64,000 nt of DNA from assembly GCF_030651835.1 (NCBI RefSeq), contig NZ_JAUSBX010000036.1, positions 1 through 64,000 of the forward strand, given 5' to 3'. The position numbers and the translations under genes were made by a program. This document shows, in pieces, positions 34,277-43,194 of the stretch. Under the pieces are notes generated by a model that was given only the letters and a program-made list of their open reading frames with translations, searched no databases and was not told where the DNA came from. Positions within the stretch are counted from its first letter, which is position 1. Every line of letters starts with the position of its first letter. The DNA is from Methylicorpusculum sp. Its GTDB lineage: Bacteria > Pseudomonadota > Gammaproteobacteria > Methylococcales > Methylomonadaceae.

Positions 34277-34531
34277 ATGGATACCATCAGTTATTCAAAT
34301 TTTCGCAGTCATCTGGCTAGCACGTTAGACAAGGTCAATGACGACCATGTGCCAATCATGATAACCCGCCAAAATGGCAAACCTGCCGTAATCATTTCTT
34401 TGGAAGATTTTAAATCTTACGAAGAAACCGCTTACCTTATGGCAAGCCCGAAAAATGCCGCGCGCCTGAATCAGGCAATCGCTGAAATAGAAGCCGGAAA
34501 AACCGTTCAACACCTTATTTTAGACGAATGA
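34277..34531 (+). CDS. yefM: YefM-type antitoxin
   Basis: An 84-residue Phd/YefM antitoxin starting MDTISYSNFRSHLASTLDKV, the DNA-binding N-terminal fold, followed by PIMITRQNGKPAVIISLEDF and an extended C-terminus that would wrap the toxin. It precedes and overlaps yoeB by four bases (ATGA), the usual order. It should repress the operon together with the toxin. Confidence 0.9.
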   Translation: MDTISYSNFRSHLASTLDKVNDDHVPIMITRQNGKPAVIISLEDFKSYEETAYLMASPKNAARLNQAIAEIEAGKTVQHLILDE

Positions 34532-34782
34532 TTTTGTCGTGGGCAGAGACGGCATGGGAAGATTACCTTTATTGGCAAGCAACCGACAAAAAAGTGTTAA
34601 AACGCATCAACCTCCTTATTACGGACATTCAACGGCATCCATTTTCAGGCTTAGGTGATCCCGAACCATTGCGGCATAACTGGACAGGCTATTGGTCGCG
34701 CCGTATCGACCGAGAACATCGGATCGTTTACAGAGCCTCCGACGAGGCCATCATGATTGCTCAATGCCGTTATCATTATTAA
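34528..34782 (+). CDS. yoeB: YoeB-type mRNA interferase toxin
   Basis: An 84-residue RelE-fold toxin: SWAETAWEDYLYWQATDKKVL, then INLLITDIQRHPFSGLGDPE, LRHNWTGYWSRRIDREHRIVYR and C-terminal CRYHY. The catalytic Glu, Arg and His residues and the terminal tyrosine of YoeB are present. YoeB cleaves mRNA at the ribosome. It overlaps yefM and appears intact. Confidence 0.91.
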   Translation: MILSWAETAWEDYLYWQATDKKVLKRINLLITDIQRHPFSGLGDPEPLRHNWTGYWSRRIDREHRIVYRASDEAIMIAQCRYHY

Positions 34783-34843
34783 ACTATCTGGCTTGCACAA
34801 TAGGCAGGCTGTAATTTCATATTATTTCTTCGGACAGATGCAC

Positions 34844-35308
34844 TTATAGCATCAGCCATTCGTCGAAAAAGGCGGCTTGGCCTCGATAAACGCCTGAATC
34901 ATCCAAAAGATTCCATACCACTGCGTTTTTGATCATAAACCGTCTGCCGTTTTTGGAAATGCGGATGCCCTGATAATCATTGATATAGCCTTGCTTACTG
35001 ACCAACGCCAAAAGACGGTTGCGTTCATCCTGATTAACCGTCTCAGCGGAAAGCCGGGAAGGTGTTTTGATCAATTCTTCCCAACTCATTTCAAACAGTT
35101 CAAGGGCTTTGGCATTTCCATAATTAAACACGGGATCGGCCTGTGTGTCGTGGGAAACCACCGCAAATGGCGCAAAATAAAGCATCTCCCCCATTTCAGT
35201 GTTATCGCCGTTTTCAGTCAGCAAGGGCTTGTTAAGCACCTTTTCAAAACTACGACCGATTAATCGGACATGTTCTTGATAAAAGTGATTTTCTCGACAA
35301 GGATGCAT
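34844..35308 (-). CDS. MEKHLA domain (PAS-like) protein
   Basis: A 154-residue protein that is essentially one MEKHLA domain: FYQEHVRLIGRSFEKVL at the start, FAPFAVVSHDTQADPVFNYGNAKALELFEMSWEEL and PSRLSAE in the middle, and GIRISKNGRRFMIKNAVVWNLLD at the end. The domain is a PAS relative, probably a cytoplasmic sensor of unknown ligand. It is the last leftward gene after the chemotaxis genes, 25 bases beyond DUF2802, but an operon link is only suggested. Confidence 0.78.
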   Translation of the reverse strand: MHPCRENHFYQEHVRLIGRSFEKVLNKPLLTENGDNTEMGEMLYFAPFAVVSHDTQADPVFNYGNAKALELFEMSWEELIKTPSRLSAETVNQDERNRLLALVSKQGYINDYQGIRISKNGRRFMIKNAVVWNLLDDSGVYRGQAAFFDEWLML

Positions 35309-35333
35309 GAGTTATCCGCTTAAAACTGTTTTA

Positions 35334-35714
35334 TTACGTTCGATTTCTGTGTAGCCGGATCAATAACACCGCTTCGTCACGGCTCATATTAAACTGCTGC
35401 ATCAGATCTTCTGCACTGGCGCCGTTATGCGCTTGCTGGATAGCGCCATAATAGGGCTGTGAAGCTTGGGAAAGCTGTTCCACCTCGGCCAGTTTTTCAA
35501 AGAGTTCTGTCACGGCATCATCGACATCAGTCAATCGTTGATCAACGGTTACGGATGCGGTGCATAAGCCCACCATATCCCGGTTAAGCGTGTTGACGAC
35601 GTCCTGCAAGGTCAGAAGCTTTTTTTTAAGCTTATGATGGCGGACTAAAAGCCAGGTTAGGAAAATACAATTCAGCACGAACAACCCTATGCCGACCAGA
35701 ATTACATCATTCAT
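35334..35714 (-). CDS. DUF2802 protein, end of the chemotaxis operon
   Basis: A 126-residue protein with one N-terminal membrane helix (about 4-24), a coiled-coil centre (KKLLTLQDVVNTLNRDM) and a C-terminal segment, EDLMQQFNMSRDEAVLLIRLH, that is typical of DUF2802 proteins found after cheW in Pseudomonas and Vibrio flagellar clusters. It starts within the stop of the 55-residue gene (TAATG). Role unknown; possibly polar localisation. Confidence 0.75.
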   Translation of the reverse strand: MNDVILVGIGLFVLNCIFLTWLLVRHHKLKKKLLTLQDVVNTLNRDMVGLCTASVTVDQRLTDVDDAVTELFEKLAEVEQLSQASQPYYGAIQQAHNGASAEDLMQQFNMSRDEAVLLIRLHRNRT

Positions 35715-35881
35715 TAAACCACTTCATCAATATGCTGCAAAGGTTCATTATCCCCGCTGGAATCCTCCTCTTTATCCGGATTTTGCGAATGCGGCGGATT
35801 TTTTTTGTTACGCTCTTCGTCTTTTTCGACTCTCGCGGGCCTAATGATAGGATAAGCAGGAATTATAGGCTTAATTTCCAT
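35714..35881 (-). CDS. Small hydrophilic protein between cheW and DUF2802
   Basis: ATG 35881 gives a 55-residue protein starting MEIKPIIPAYPIIRPARVEK and then almost entirely charged or polar. The upstream codons to 35965 overlap cheW and look unlike a gene start. It overlaps the next gene in the TAATG pattern seen throughout this operon, which supports real translation. No family was recognised; it is probably disordered. Confidence 0.65.
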   Translation of the reverse strand: MEIKPIIPAYPIIRPARVEKDEERNKKNPPHSQNPDKEEDSSGDNEPLQHIDEVV

Positions 35882-35930
35882 CGCATGACCCTCAATCGTC
35901 TTTGCATCCGAAACACGGATGCAACAAAGG

Positions 35931-36407
35931 CTAAAACAGATCCAATTCGGCTTTTTCCTCGTCACTCAAAAACCGGTTAAGATCAACCAAAATCAGAAGC
36001 TCATTTTCACGGCTTGTCACGCCTTGAATATAGCGTGACGTATCTTCGTTACCTACGTTAGGAGCCGTCTCAATATCAGAGGCTCTCAATTCAACAACTT
36101 CGGCAACACTATCGACAAGAATACCAATGATATGGGCTTCAGTCTCAATGATCACAATTCGGGAATTATCATCCGTTTCTTTCGTATAGAGCCCGAAACG
36201 GTTACGCGTGTCAATAACAGTAACCACATTGCCACGTAAATTAATAATTCCCAACACATAAGATGGCGCACCAGGCACGGGAGCAATTTCTGCAACGCGC
36301 AATACTTCCTGTACTTGCATGACATTAATGCCGTATTTTTCGTCTCCTAAACGAAAAGTGACCCATTGCATGATTGGATTATTTTGTTTCTCTTCGGACA
36401 ACTTCAT
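35931..36407 (-). CDS. cheW: Chemotaxis coupling protein CheW
   Basis: A 158-residue CheW domain: WVTFRLGDEKYGINVMQVQEVL, VPGAPSYVLGIINLRGNVVTVIDTR and IVIIETEAHIIGILVDSVAEVV. CheW couples chemoreceptors to CheA in the polar array. It is separated from parP by about 98 bases and precedes the small gene and DUF2802. Confidence 0.93.
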   Translation of the reverse strand: MKLSEEKQNNPIMQWVTFRLGDEKYGINVMQVQEVLRVAEIAPVPGAPSYVLGIINLRGNVVTVIDTRNRFGLYTKETDDNSRIVIIETEAHIIGILVDSVAEVVELRASDIETAPNVGNEDTSRYIQGVTSRENELLILVDLNRFLSDEEKAELDLF

Positions 36408-36505
36408 TCCTAATTACTCCCTATCGATAAAATTTTAGTAAATACTGCAATTCCATCCCTGACCTCAGTATCAACGCATAAAAATACGGTGTGCCAATAA
36501 TTCAG

Positions 36506-37414
36506 TTAGCTGCTTAACCTTCGAGGTGTCAGCAAATTGACATCGACGACCGCAGCCAATCCGTCGATGACGGTTCCGATTAACCAGGGCCTTTTTTTTC
36601 TATAAGTCCGCCAGCGCACCTGCTCAGGCAGCAACTTGCCGATATTCAGTAATTCGTCACACGCCAGCGCCCAATTGCCATCCTTGGTTATCAATAAACT
36701 TTTAAAAGGCTGTTCCAGCAGATTTCTTTGCTGGCCAATCACCTTTCCAAATATCAGTTGTCCGGTATCCAGGACCCCTACATTCTTTTCATGTTCCTGC
36801 AACAAACCCATAAACCAGGAAGGTTGACCGGGAACCGAACGTGTTTCGCCATCAAATTTTAACGTGCGGGAAAGCTCTGTTAAAGGCGTAGCCAATACCA
36901 ATTGGTCCACTTTAAAAAACAAGGCCTGAAATTCATACCGAGTCCAGTCGGGCATAACAGCCAATGGTCTGACGACTTTCGACTCAGGCAGTTTGACAGT
37001 CACTTTTTTCTTGGCCTGAGGCACGATAACCAACTGATTGACCGGCTTGATGTCCAGCTCAGTCGCTTCCAGTAACCTTGATACATCGCTCAAGGACGCC
37101 TGCAAGGCATCTTCTAAATCGACTCGCGCCTTTAAGCCTGGCGATTTCGTTAAGGTATTCGGTTTTTCCTTGATTAAGGTAATGGGATTTTGAATTTCTT
37201 TTATCAGAGCATTGTCAGCCTGTGAATCAAGCTCTGACATTGAGATGGTTTTTTCCGGTCCAGGGGGCGCTTTTGTATCCGCATCCGCATCCGTATTGTC
37301 TACTTCCACTGAATCGGACGAATCGAAGGGCTCGTCATCCAGTAAGGTCCTCAAGTAAAGATCAAGGGCTAAATCCTGATGAATAATCTCCCCATTACTT
37401 TTTTGATCCGTCAT
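36506..37414 (-). CDS. parP: ParP-like CheW-domain protein for polar chemotaxis arrays
   Basis: A 302-residue protein. An N-terminal low-complexity acidic/proline region (about 1-150) is followed by a CheW-like domain (RYEFQALFFKVDQLVLATPL, PGQPSWFMGLLQEHEKNVGVLDT, ALACDELLNIG). In Vibrio this architecture, encoded beside the ParA-like parC, is ParP, which links ParC to CheA and keeps arrays at the pole. ATG 37414 overlaps the parC stop (TGATG). Assignment rests on domain layout and synteny. Confidence 0.8.
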   Translation of the reverse strand: MTDQKSNGEIIHQDLALDLYLRTLLDDEPFDSSDSVEVDNTDADADTKAPPGPEKTISMSELDSQADNALIKEIQNPITLIKEKPNTLTKSPGLKARVDLEDALQASLSDVSRLLEATELDIKPVNQLVIVPQAKKKVTVKLPESKVVRPLAVMPDWTRYEFQALFFKVDQLVLATPLTELSRTLKFDGETRSVPGQPSWFMGLLQEHEKNVGVLDTGQLIFGKVIGQQRNLLEQPFKSLLITKDGNWALACDELLNIGKLLPEQVRWRTYRKKRPWLIGTVIDGLAAVVDVNLLTPRRLSS

Positions 37415-38217
37415 CACACAACTGCCGATTTATGCGCGTCAGCATGATTGAACAGCAACAACTGATCCAGCAGTTGTGAATAGGCAGCGACTGATTTAGC
37501 CTCCGGCATATAGAGTGAAATAGGCTGACCGGTTTTACTCGCTTCTCTCAGCTTGGTGTCTACCGGTATCACCGAATTCCACAAAAACTGGGGATATTTC
37601 TCCTGTAAAACATGCAGACTGTCAATCGCGGCCCGTGTTCGCCTGTCAAACATGGTTGGCACGATGGTGTAATGGGGAGGAGTTGATTTTGCGTGATAAA
37701 CCATGCCCAAGGTATGCATCATTCTTTCCAAGCCCTTGAGCGCCAGAAACTCGGCCAAGACGGGGATAATCAACTGCTCGCAGGCCGCCAAGGCATTAAT
37801 CATCAGCACACCCAACATAGGTGGACTATCAATCAACACATAATCGTAATCATCCTGAACCTTATTCAAAGCTCCGCTGATGACCAGGCCCATGCCGCCC
37901 ATGCCGGCAACCTGTCTATCCAAAGTTGCAATGGCGGTAGCGGCAGGCAGCACACTGAGCCCATCAAAGTCAGTCTTAACTATATAAGGCGCAGGACCAA
38001 TATTTCTCTTCTTTTGACTGGCGTCTTGAAAAAGATTGTAAACGCTGCCTTTTATGTTATCGGGATTCATCTTGAAGTAACTGGTTAATGCTCCATGCGG
38101 ATCCAGATCCACTAACAAGGTACGAAACCCCCAAGAGGACAATAAGCCGCCTAACGATATAACCGTGGTTGTTTTACCAACCCCACCTTTTTGATTGGAT
38201 ACTGCCCAAACTTTCAT
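37414..38217 (-). CDS. parC: ParA-like ATPase ParC for polar localisation
   Basis: A 267-residue ParA/Soj-type ATPase with the deviant Walker A KGGVGKTTT at 10-18, LVDLDPHGALTSYF (Walker A') and DYVLIDSPPMLG (Walker B). In the gammaproteobacterial flagellar/chemotaxis operon this gene (ParC in Vibrio, PA1462 in Pseudomonas) recruits chemotaxis arrays to the cell pole together with ParP, encoded next. It follows motD by eight bases. It should not be confused with topoisomerase parC. Confidence 0.82.
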   Translation of the reverse strand: MKVWAVSNQKGGVGKTTTVISLGGLLSSWGFRTLLVDLDPHGALTSYFKMNPDNIKGSVYNLFQDASQKKRNIGPAPYIVKTDFDGLSVLPAATAIATLDRQVAGMGGMGLVISGALNKVQDDYDYVLIDSPPMLGVLMINALAACEQLIIPVLAEFLALKGLERMMHTLGMVYHAKSTPPHYTIVPTMFDRRTRAAIDSLHVLQEKYPQFLWNSVIPVDTKLREASKTGQPISLYMPEAKSVAAYSQLLDQLLLFNHADAHKSAVV

Positions 38218-38224
38218 AGCGTAT

Positions 38225-39127
38225 TCACCGGTTTTTTTGAGTTTTCGGAGGCTCTACGCCTTCTGTTGTTTCAGGTTGTGCAATATTTAACAACCTGGCA
38301 CGTTCCTGATCATTTGCACCGTAACGTGCAAAAGCATGCGACATAAGCACGATAGAAACGCGTCTATTTTGAAATCGTCCATCATCAATTGTGTTATCGG
38401 CAATAGGATGGAATTCTCCATAACCAATGGCCGATAACCGGTCTGAATTGATACCTTCACGCTCAAACTCCCTAACAACGCTGGATGCCCTGGCTGAAGA
38501 CAACTCCCAATTGGATGGAAACTGAAGTGTACTGATAGGGCGGTTATCGGTGTGGCCTTCTACATTGATGGAATTCGGCATCAGCCTGACAATTTCAGAC
38601 ACTTTCTGAAGTATGGGGATGGCCTTAGGCGATAAAGCCGCTTCGCCGCTAGCGAATAACAACTCGCTGTTCATCTCCAGCTCGATCCAGAAATCGTTTT
38701 TCTTGACATTAACGAGTTCCTCTTCAATAAAAGGCGCCAGCACTTCTTTAAACTGCTCGGCTGCCTCTATCAAATTACGCCTTTCCTTCAAGATCTCTTC
38801 ACTCAATTCATGTTTTTTCTCGACTTCTTCCAATGTGGGCTGATCCAGCTCAATCGGTTGAATGGTCATAGGCGTATCGCCCACCTGAATCGGCTGGATG
38901 ATTTTATAAGGCATACCTTCATATTTCGCTATGTTTCGATCAGAACTCTTACTTGAAAAAGCCCCTTCCAACGAATCTGAAAGCGTTTTGTATTTGCCTT
39001 CATTCACGGATGAAATCGAATACATGACGACAAAAAAAGCAAACAACAAAGTAATAAAATCGGCGTACGAAACGAGCCACCGATCATGGTTATCACTTTC
39101 TAACAGCTCCTTTCTTTTTCGTCGCAT
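38225..39127 (-). CDS. motD: Flagellar motor stator protein MotD
   Basis: A 300-residue MotB-type protein: a short cytoplasmic N-terminus, one membrane helix with the essential proton-binding Asp23 (SYADFITLLFAFFVV), a linker, and an OmpA-like peptidoglycan-binding domain (VEGHTDNRPI, NWELSSARASSVVREFE, YGEFHPIADN). It pairs with MotC to form a stator. ATG 39127 overlaps the motC stop (TAATG). Confidence 0.9.
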   Translation of the reverse strand: MRRKRKELLESDNHDRWLVSYADFITLLFAFFVVMYSISSVNEGKYKTLSDSLEGAFSSKSSDRNIAKYEGMPYKIIQPIQVGDTPMTIQPIELDQPTLEEVEKKHELSEEILKERRNLIEAAEQFKEVLAPFIEEELVNVKKNDFWIELEMNSELLFASGEAALSPKAIPILQKVSEIVRLMPNSINVEGHTDNRPISTLQFPSNWELSSARASSVVREFEREGINSDRLSAIGYGEFHPIADNTIDDGRFQNRRVSIVLMSHAFARYGANDQERARLLNIAQPETTEGVEPPKTQKNR

Positions 39128-39897
39128 TATCGGCCTCTTTTTTTAGCCTTCAATTTTTCATCCAGATAACCGGATAGTTTTAACTCAATATTTCTTGGAT
39201 TTTCTCCTTCGGCAATCGCCACGATGCCCTCCATCAGCATCTCCCGATACTGAGACAAAGCAAAAACCTGCATCTTTAACTTGTTAGCAATAGGTAAAAA
39301 AAACAGGTTGGCAAACCCAACGCCATAGATAGTGGCAACAAATGCCGTGGCGATACCGGAACCCAGTAATGCAGGATCGGTCAGATTTTTCATAACATGA
39401 ATCAAACCGATCACAGCCCCGATTATCCCAAGCGTCGGCGAGTATCCCCCCATAGCCTCAAACAACCGCGCGGCCTGTAAATCTTTAAACTCCCTGGCAC
39501 CGATATCAAGTTCAAGGCAATCCCGGATAACATCCGGTTCACTGCCATCCACCAAAAGCTGTAGGCCCTTGACTGCAAAATCGTCTTTTTCCAGGTCAAT
39601 CAAGGTTTCCAGACCTAACAAGCCTTCTTTTCTCGCCATCGCACTCCAATCGACAATTTTTTCAATTTGCTTTCTGAGCATCAACGTCTGCGGTTTAAAA
39701 ATCCACAAACTGATTTTAAGGCTACGCATAAAGATGGCGGTTGGAAATTGCAGCAGAGTAGCCCCGAGTGTGCCTCCTAAAACAATCAGAAACGCAGGAC
39801 CATTGACGAGAGCAGTGACCTGCCCACCTTCAAGCAAGTTTCCACCGACAATAGCGGAAAACCCAATAATAATGCCGACGACACTTAAAAAGTCCAT
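39127..39897 (-). CDS. motC: Flagellar motor stator protein MotC
   Basis: A 256-residue MotA-type protein with four membrane segments (about 3-20, 32-50, 150-172 and 182-205) and a cytoplasmic loop. The conserved GGYSPTLGIIGAVIGLIHVM and YGVGFANLFFLPIANKLK segments are visible. With MotD it conducts protons to drive the motor. ATG 39897 overlaps the cheB stop (TAATG). Confidence 0.9.
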   Translation of the reverse strand: MDFLSVVGIIIGFSAIVGGNLLEGGQVTALVNGPAFLIVLGGTLGATLLQFPTAIFMRSLKISLWIFKPQTLMLRKQIEKIVDWSAMARKEGLLGLETLIDLEKDDFAVKGLQLLVDGSEPDVIRDCLELDIGAREFKDLQAARLFEAMGGYSPTLGIIGAVIGLIHVMKNLTDPALLGSGIATAFVATIYGVGFANLFFLPIANKLKMQVFALSQYREMLMEGIVAIAEGENPRNIELKLSGYLDEKLKAKKRGR

Positions 39898-40967
39898 TAG
39901 CTTAAACGGGCAAATGCCTCGCTTAACTCTTCCAAATTAAAAACAGCATCAGCCAGACCCGCGTCTATGATTGCTTTTGGCATCCCATAAATCGTACAAC
40001 TGGCTTGATCTTGTGCCCACACCTGAGCACCTGTCTTTTTTAATTTGTCAGCACCCTCTTTGCCATCTGAGCCCATACCCGTCATGATCACTGCCAGGGA
40101 GTTACCCGGATAATGAGCCGCCATCGAAGTCAAAGTAATATCTGCACAGGGACTGAATAATTCATGTTGTAGTTTTTCTCTTAATCTGATCATTTTTCCC
40201 CGTCCCCTGCTTTCTATTTCCAACTGCATTCCGCCGGGAGCCACTAAAATCATAGCCTCTTCCAGACTGTCTCCGTTGACGGCTTCCCTTACCCGGACCT
40301 GGCTCAGTTGATCCAACCTTTCCGCATAACTATGCGTAAAATTTTGGGGCATGTGCTGAACGATAATCAATGGAATCGCAAACGATTTAGGCAGTGTCTT
40401 GATGATTTGCTGAACCGCCAAAGGACCGCCGGTAGAGGCTGCCAACACGATCAAGCGAGGCATAAACACTTTTTTTTGCGAACCGCCGCTGAATTGCGGA
40501 GGGCTCTGCTTCTGGCTGTAGGGTTGGCATGCGTGAGAAGCCATTTTTTTTGCTTGCGAAGCGACGATTCTGACCCTGCGCCTTAACACTTGCCGCGCTA
40601 CTTCCGGATCAGCGTCAATGTCCGTCAATTGTTTGGGCAGAAAATCAATGGCCCCCGCTTGCAGGGCATCAAATGTTGCCTGAGCACCGACACGCGTCAT
40701 TGCCGAAAACATTAATATCGGCACAGGATATTCTTCCATGATGCGCTTGACAGCAGTGATGCCATCCATAACCGGCATCTGAATATCCATGGTAATGACA
40801 TCCGGCTTCAGCTGAACGGTTTTTTGAATGGCTTCTACTCCGTTAGCAGCAAATCCTATGACTTCAAGATCGCTGGGGCCTTCCGATTCAACTGAAAACT
40901 CAAGTATTTCCTTGATCCGTTTACGAATGAAACTTGAATCGTCCACCACCAACACTTTAATGGTCAT
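39897..40967 (-). CDS. cheB: Chemotaxis methylesterase/glutamine deamidase CheB
   Basis: A 356-residue response-regulator enzyme. The receiver domain has Asp9/Asp10 and the phosphoacceptor Asp61 (VITMDIQMPVMDG). A linker leads to the methylesterase with the catalytic Ser in LAASTGGP, His in IVQHMPQNF and Asp in MTGMGSDG. It removes methyl groups from receptors for adaptation. No cheR is seen in this stretch. Confidence 0.94.
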   Translation of the reverse strand: MTIKVLVVDDSSFIRKRIKEILEFSVESEGPSDLEVIGFAANGVEAIQKTVQLKPDVITMDIQMPVMDGITAVKRIMEEYPVPILMFSAMTRVGAQATFDALQAGAIDFLPKQLTDIDADPEVARQVLRRRVRIVASQAKKMASHACQPYSQKQSPPQFSGGSQKKVFMPRLIVLAASTGGPLAVQQIIKTLPKSFAIPLIIVQHMPQNFTHSYAERLDQLSQVRVREAVNGDSLEEAMILVAPGGMQLEIESRGRGKMIRLREKLQHELFSPCADITLTSMAAHYPGNSLAVIMTGMGSDGKEGADKLKKTGAQVWAQDQASCTIYGMPKAIIDAGLADAVFNLEELSEAFARLS

Positions 40968-40980
40968 AATTTATCCAGTT

Positions 40981-43185
40981 TTAACTGGCATATTTTTTCA
41001 TCAGACCAGGAACATCGAGAATCAATGCGATACGGCCATCACCGGTGATCGTTGCCCCTGAAAGACCATCGAGTCCCTGCAATTTGGCACCCAGAGCTTT
41101 GATAACCACTTCTTCCTGTCCGATTAATTGATCTACGACAAAACCCACTTGCCGTCCTCCCGCATTGACGACTACAACATGAGCCGCTACACGTTTTTGA
41201 ACTTCATAATGGGGATTTCTTATCAGCCATTCGCCCAAGTAAAATAAAGGCAAGGCCTTATTTCTGACCATGATCACCAGTTGGCCATCGACAACGTTGG
41301 TATTGCGTAAATCCAGATCAAGTATTTCAATCACGCTGGCCAACGGCAAGGCGAAAGCCTGATCAAAAAGTCTGACCATCAACGTGGGCATTATGGCCAA
41401 GGTTAAGGGGACCTTGATGGTAATCGTGCTGCCATAGCCCTCTGTTGAATCAACCTCTACGGTACCATTCATTTGAGATATGCGCGTTTTGACGACATCC
41501 ATGCCGACACCTCGACCTGAAACATCAGAAATCTCTGTTTTAGTCGAGAAGCCGGGCATGAATATCAGATTAAAACATTCTCTGTTATCAAGCCGGGCGG
41601 CTGTATCAGGGTCCATCAAGCCTTTTTCGACGACTTTTGCCCGTAAAACGTCAGCATTCATGCCCTTGCCGTCGTCTCTTATCGATAATTGGATATGGTC
41701 ACCTTGTTGAGAAGCCGTAAGCACCACAATGCCTTCTTTAGGCTTACCTGCTTTTTCCCGCTCGTCAGGCAGCTCAATACCATGATCCACCGCATTTCTA
41801 ACTAAATGGACCAGAGGATCAGCCAGCGCTTCAACCAGATTTTTATCCAGATCGGTCTCTTCTCCGATCAGCTCCAGTCTTATTTCTTTTTTTAGGCTGC
41901 GGGCCAGATCTCTTACAACGCGGGGAAAACGGCCAAAGACCTTTTTGATAGGCTGCATTCTCGTTTTCATCACAGCCAGTTGTAAATCAGAGGTAACAAT
42001 GGCCAGATTTGCTATAGCCTGAGCCATTTGATCATCTCGTTCGCTAGCCAGTTTCAGCGTCTGTAATCGATTTCTGACCAAAACCAATTCACCCACCATA
42101 TTCATAATCTCATCAAGCACCTGAGTATCGACTCTTACCGACGTTTCCACTTGGGGTGTTCCGGCTTTTTGTGCCTTGTTATCTGAACCGGATGGGGAAC
42201 TTGACGGCGCAGCCACACTGACGGCTGGCTTGGCCTCGACAGTTGGCCTGGATGCCGCTTGTGGGACAGCAGCTGAAGCTGCCATTGCTTTATTGTTTGG
42301 AATGGACTCTTTTTTGGATTGCGGTTCAACAATGCTCAGTTTGGAGGCATCAAATTTCCCTTTGCCATGAATTTCATCCATGACTTTTTCAAATTCGTCA
42401 TCACTGATTTCATCCGGGGCTACAGACTTCGATACCGTAGCGGATGTTTGAGCAATTTCCGCACCCTTAAATTTGCCTTTACCGTGTAATTCATCCATTA
42501 ACCGGTCAAACTCTTCTTCGGTCATGTCATCGGATTCAACAGATGAACCTTGACTGACAGTTTCTTTTACCTGGTTTTTAGGTGCGGCGGAAACATTCCC
42601 TTTTCCTTGCAAAGCATCCAGCAACGCCTCAAATTCTTCTTCGGTGATCTCATCTGAAGATGAAGCAGAGCTCCCACCAGCCTTTGATTCTCCGGCCCTA
42701 TCCAGCATAGCTTCAAACTGTGCTTCTACGGCTTCGCTGTCATCGACCGGCTCTTCCGACATAGTTTCTTCACCGGATACGTCGACATCATCTGAAGCCG
42801 GTACAGCAAAAGTTTGCAGATTAGCCAATAATTCAGGATCGGCAGATTCGGGTAAAATCCCGCCTCTGACTTGATTGAACATGTTGTTTACAACATCCAG
42901 AACTTGTAATACAACATCCATCAGTTCGGCAGAGACGCGCCTGTCTCCCTGCCGCAGAATATTAAAAACATCCTCTGCTTTATGACAAATTTCCACTAAG
43001 GCATCAATCGCCAAAAAACCGGCACCGCCTTTAACGGTATGGAATCCGCGAAATATGGCATTGAGCAAATCATAATCTTCGGGCATTTGCTCAAGCTGAA
43101 CCAACTGCTCTCCCAACAGATCTAAAATTTCACCTGCCTCGACCAGAAAGTCCTGAAGTATTTCGTCGTCCAGGTCAATTGCCAT
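40981..43185 (-). CDS. cheA: Chemotaxis histidine kinase CheA with tandem acidic repeats
   Basis: A 734-residue kinase. Domains: HPt with phosphorylated His49 (FHTVKGGAGF), a long linker, the dimerisation domain (RVDTQVLDEIMNMVGELVLVRNR), the ATP-binding domain (LVRNAVDHGIELPDEREKAGK, DDGKGMN, GRGVGMDVV), and a CheW-like regulatory domain. The linker holds three copies of a motif of the form (D/S)DE-F-x3-MDELHGKGKF at about residues 178-198, 219-240 and 258-279, spaced about 40 residues. It lacks an obvious separate CheY-binding P2 domain, so the repeats may serve that role or bind ParP. ATG 43185. Confidence 0.93.
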   Translation of the reverse strand: MAIDLDDEILQDFLVEAGEILDLLGEQLVQLEQMPEDYDLLNAIFRGFHTVKGGAGFLAIDALVEICHKAEDVFNILRQGDRRVSAELMDVVLQVLDVVNNMFNQVRGGILPESADPELLANLQTFAVPASDDVDVSGEETMSEEPVDDSEAVEAQFEAMLDRAGESKAGGSSASSSDEITEEEFEALLDALQGKGNVSAAPKNQVKETVSQGSSVESDDMTEEEFDRLMDELHGKGKFKGAEIAQTSATVSKSVAPDEISDDEFEKVMDEIHGKGKFDASKLSIVEPQSKKESIPNNKAMAASAAVPQAASRPTVEAKPAVSVAAPSSSPSGSDNKAQKAGTPQVETSVRVDTQVLDEIMNMVGELVLVRNRLQTLKLASERDDQMAQAIANLAIVTSDLQLAVMKTRMQPIKKVFGRFPRVVRDLARSLKKEIRLELIGEETDLDKNLVEALADPLVHLVRNAVDHGIELPDEREKAGKPKEGIVVLTASQQGDHIQLSIRDDGKGMNADVLRAKVVEKGLMDPDTAARLDNRECFNLIFMPGFSTKTEISDVSGRGVGMDVVKTRISQMNGTVEVDSTEGYGSTITIKVPLTLAIMPTLMVRLFDQAFALPLASVIEILDLDLRNTNVVDGQLVIMVRNKALPLFYLGEWLIRNPHYEVQKRVAAHVVVVNAGGRQVGFVVDQLIGQEEVVIKALGAKLQGLDGLSGATITGDGRIALILDVPGLMKKYAS

Positions 43186-43194
43186 ATGGTTTCC

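Noticed and set aside
37414-38217. parC as topoisomerase IV subunit
   Set aside because: The sequence is a ParA-type ATPase in a chemotaxis operon; the shared symbol is coincidental.
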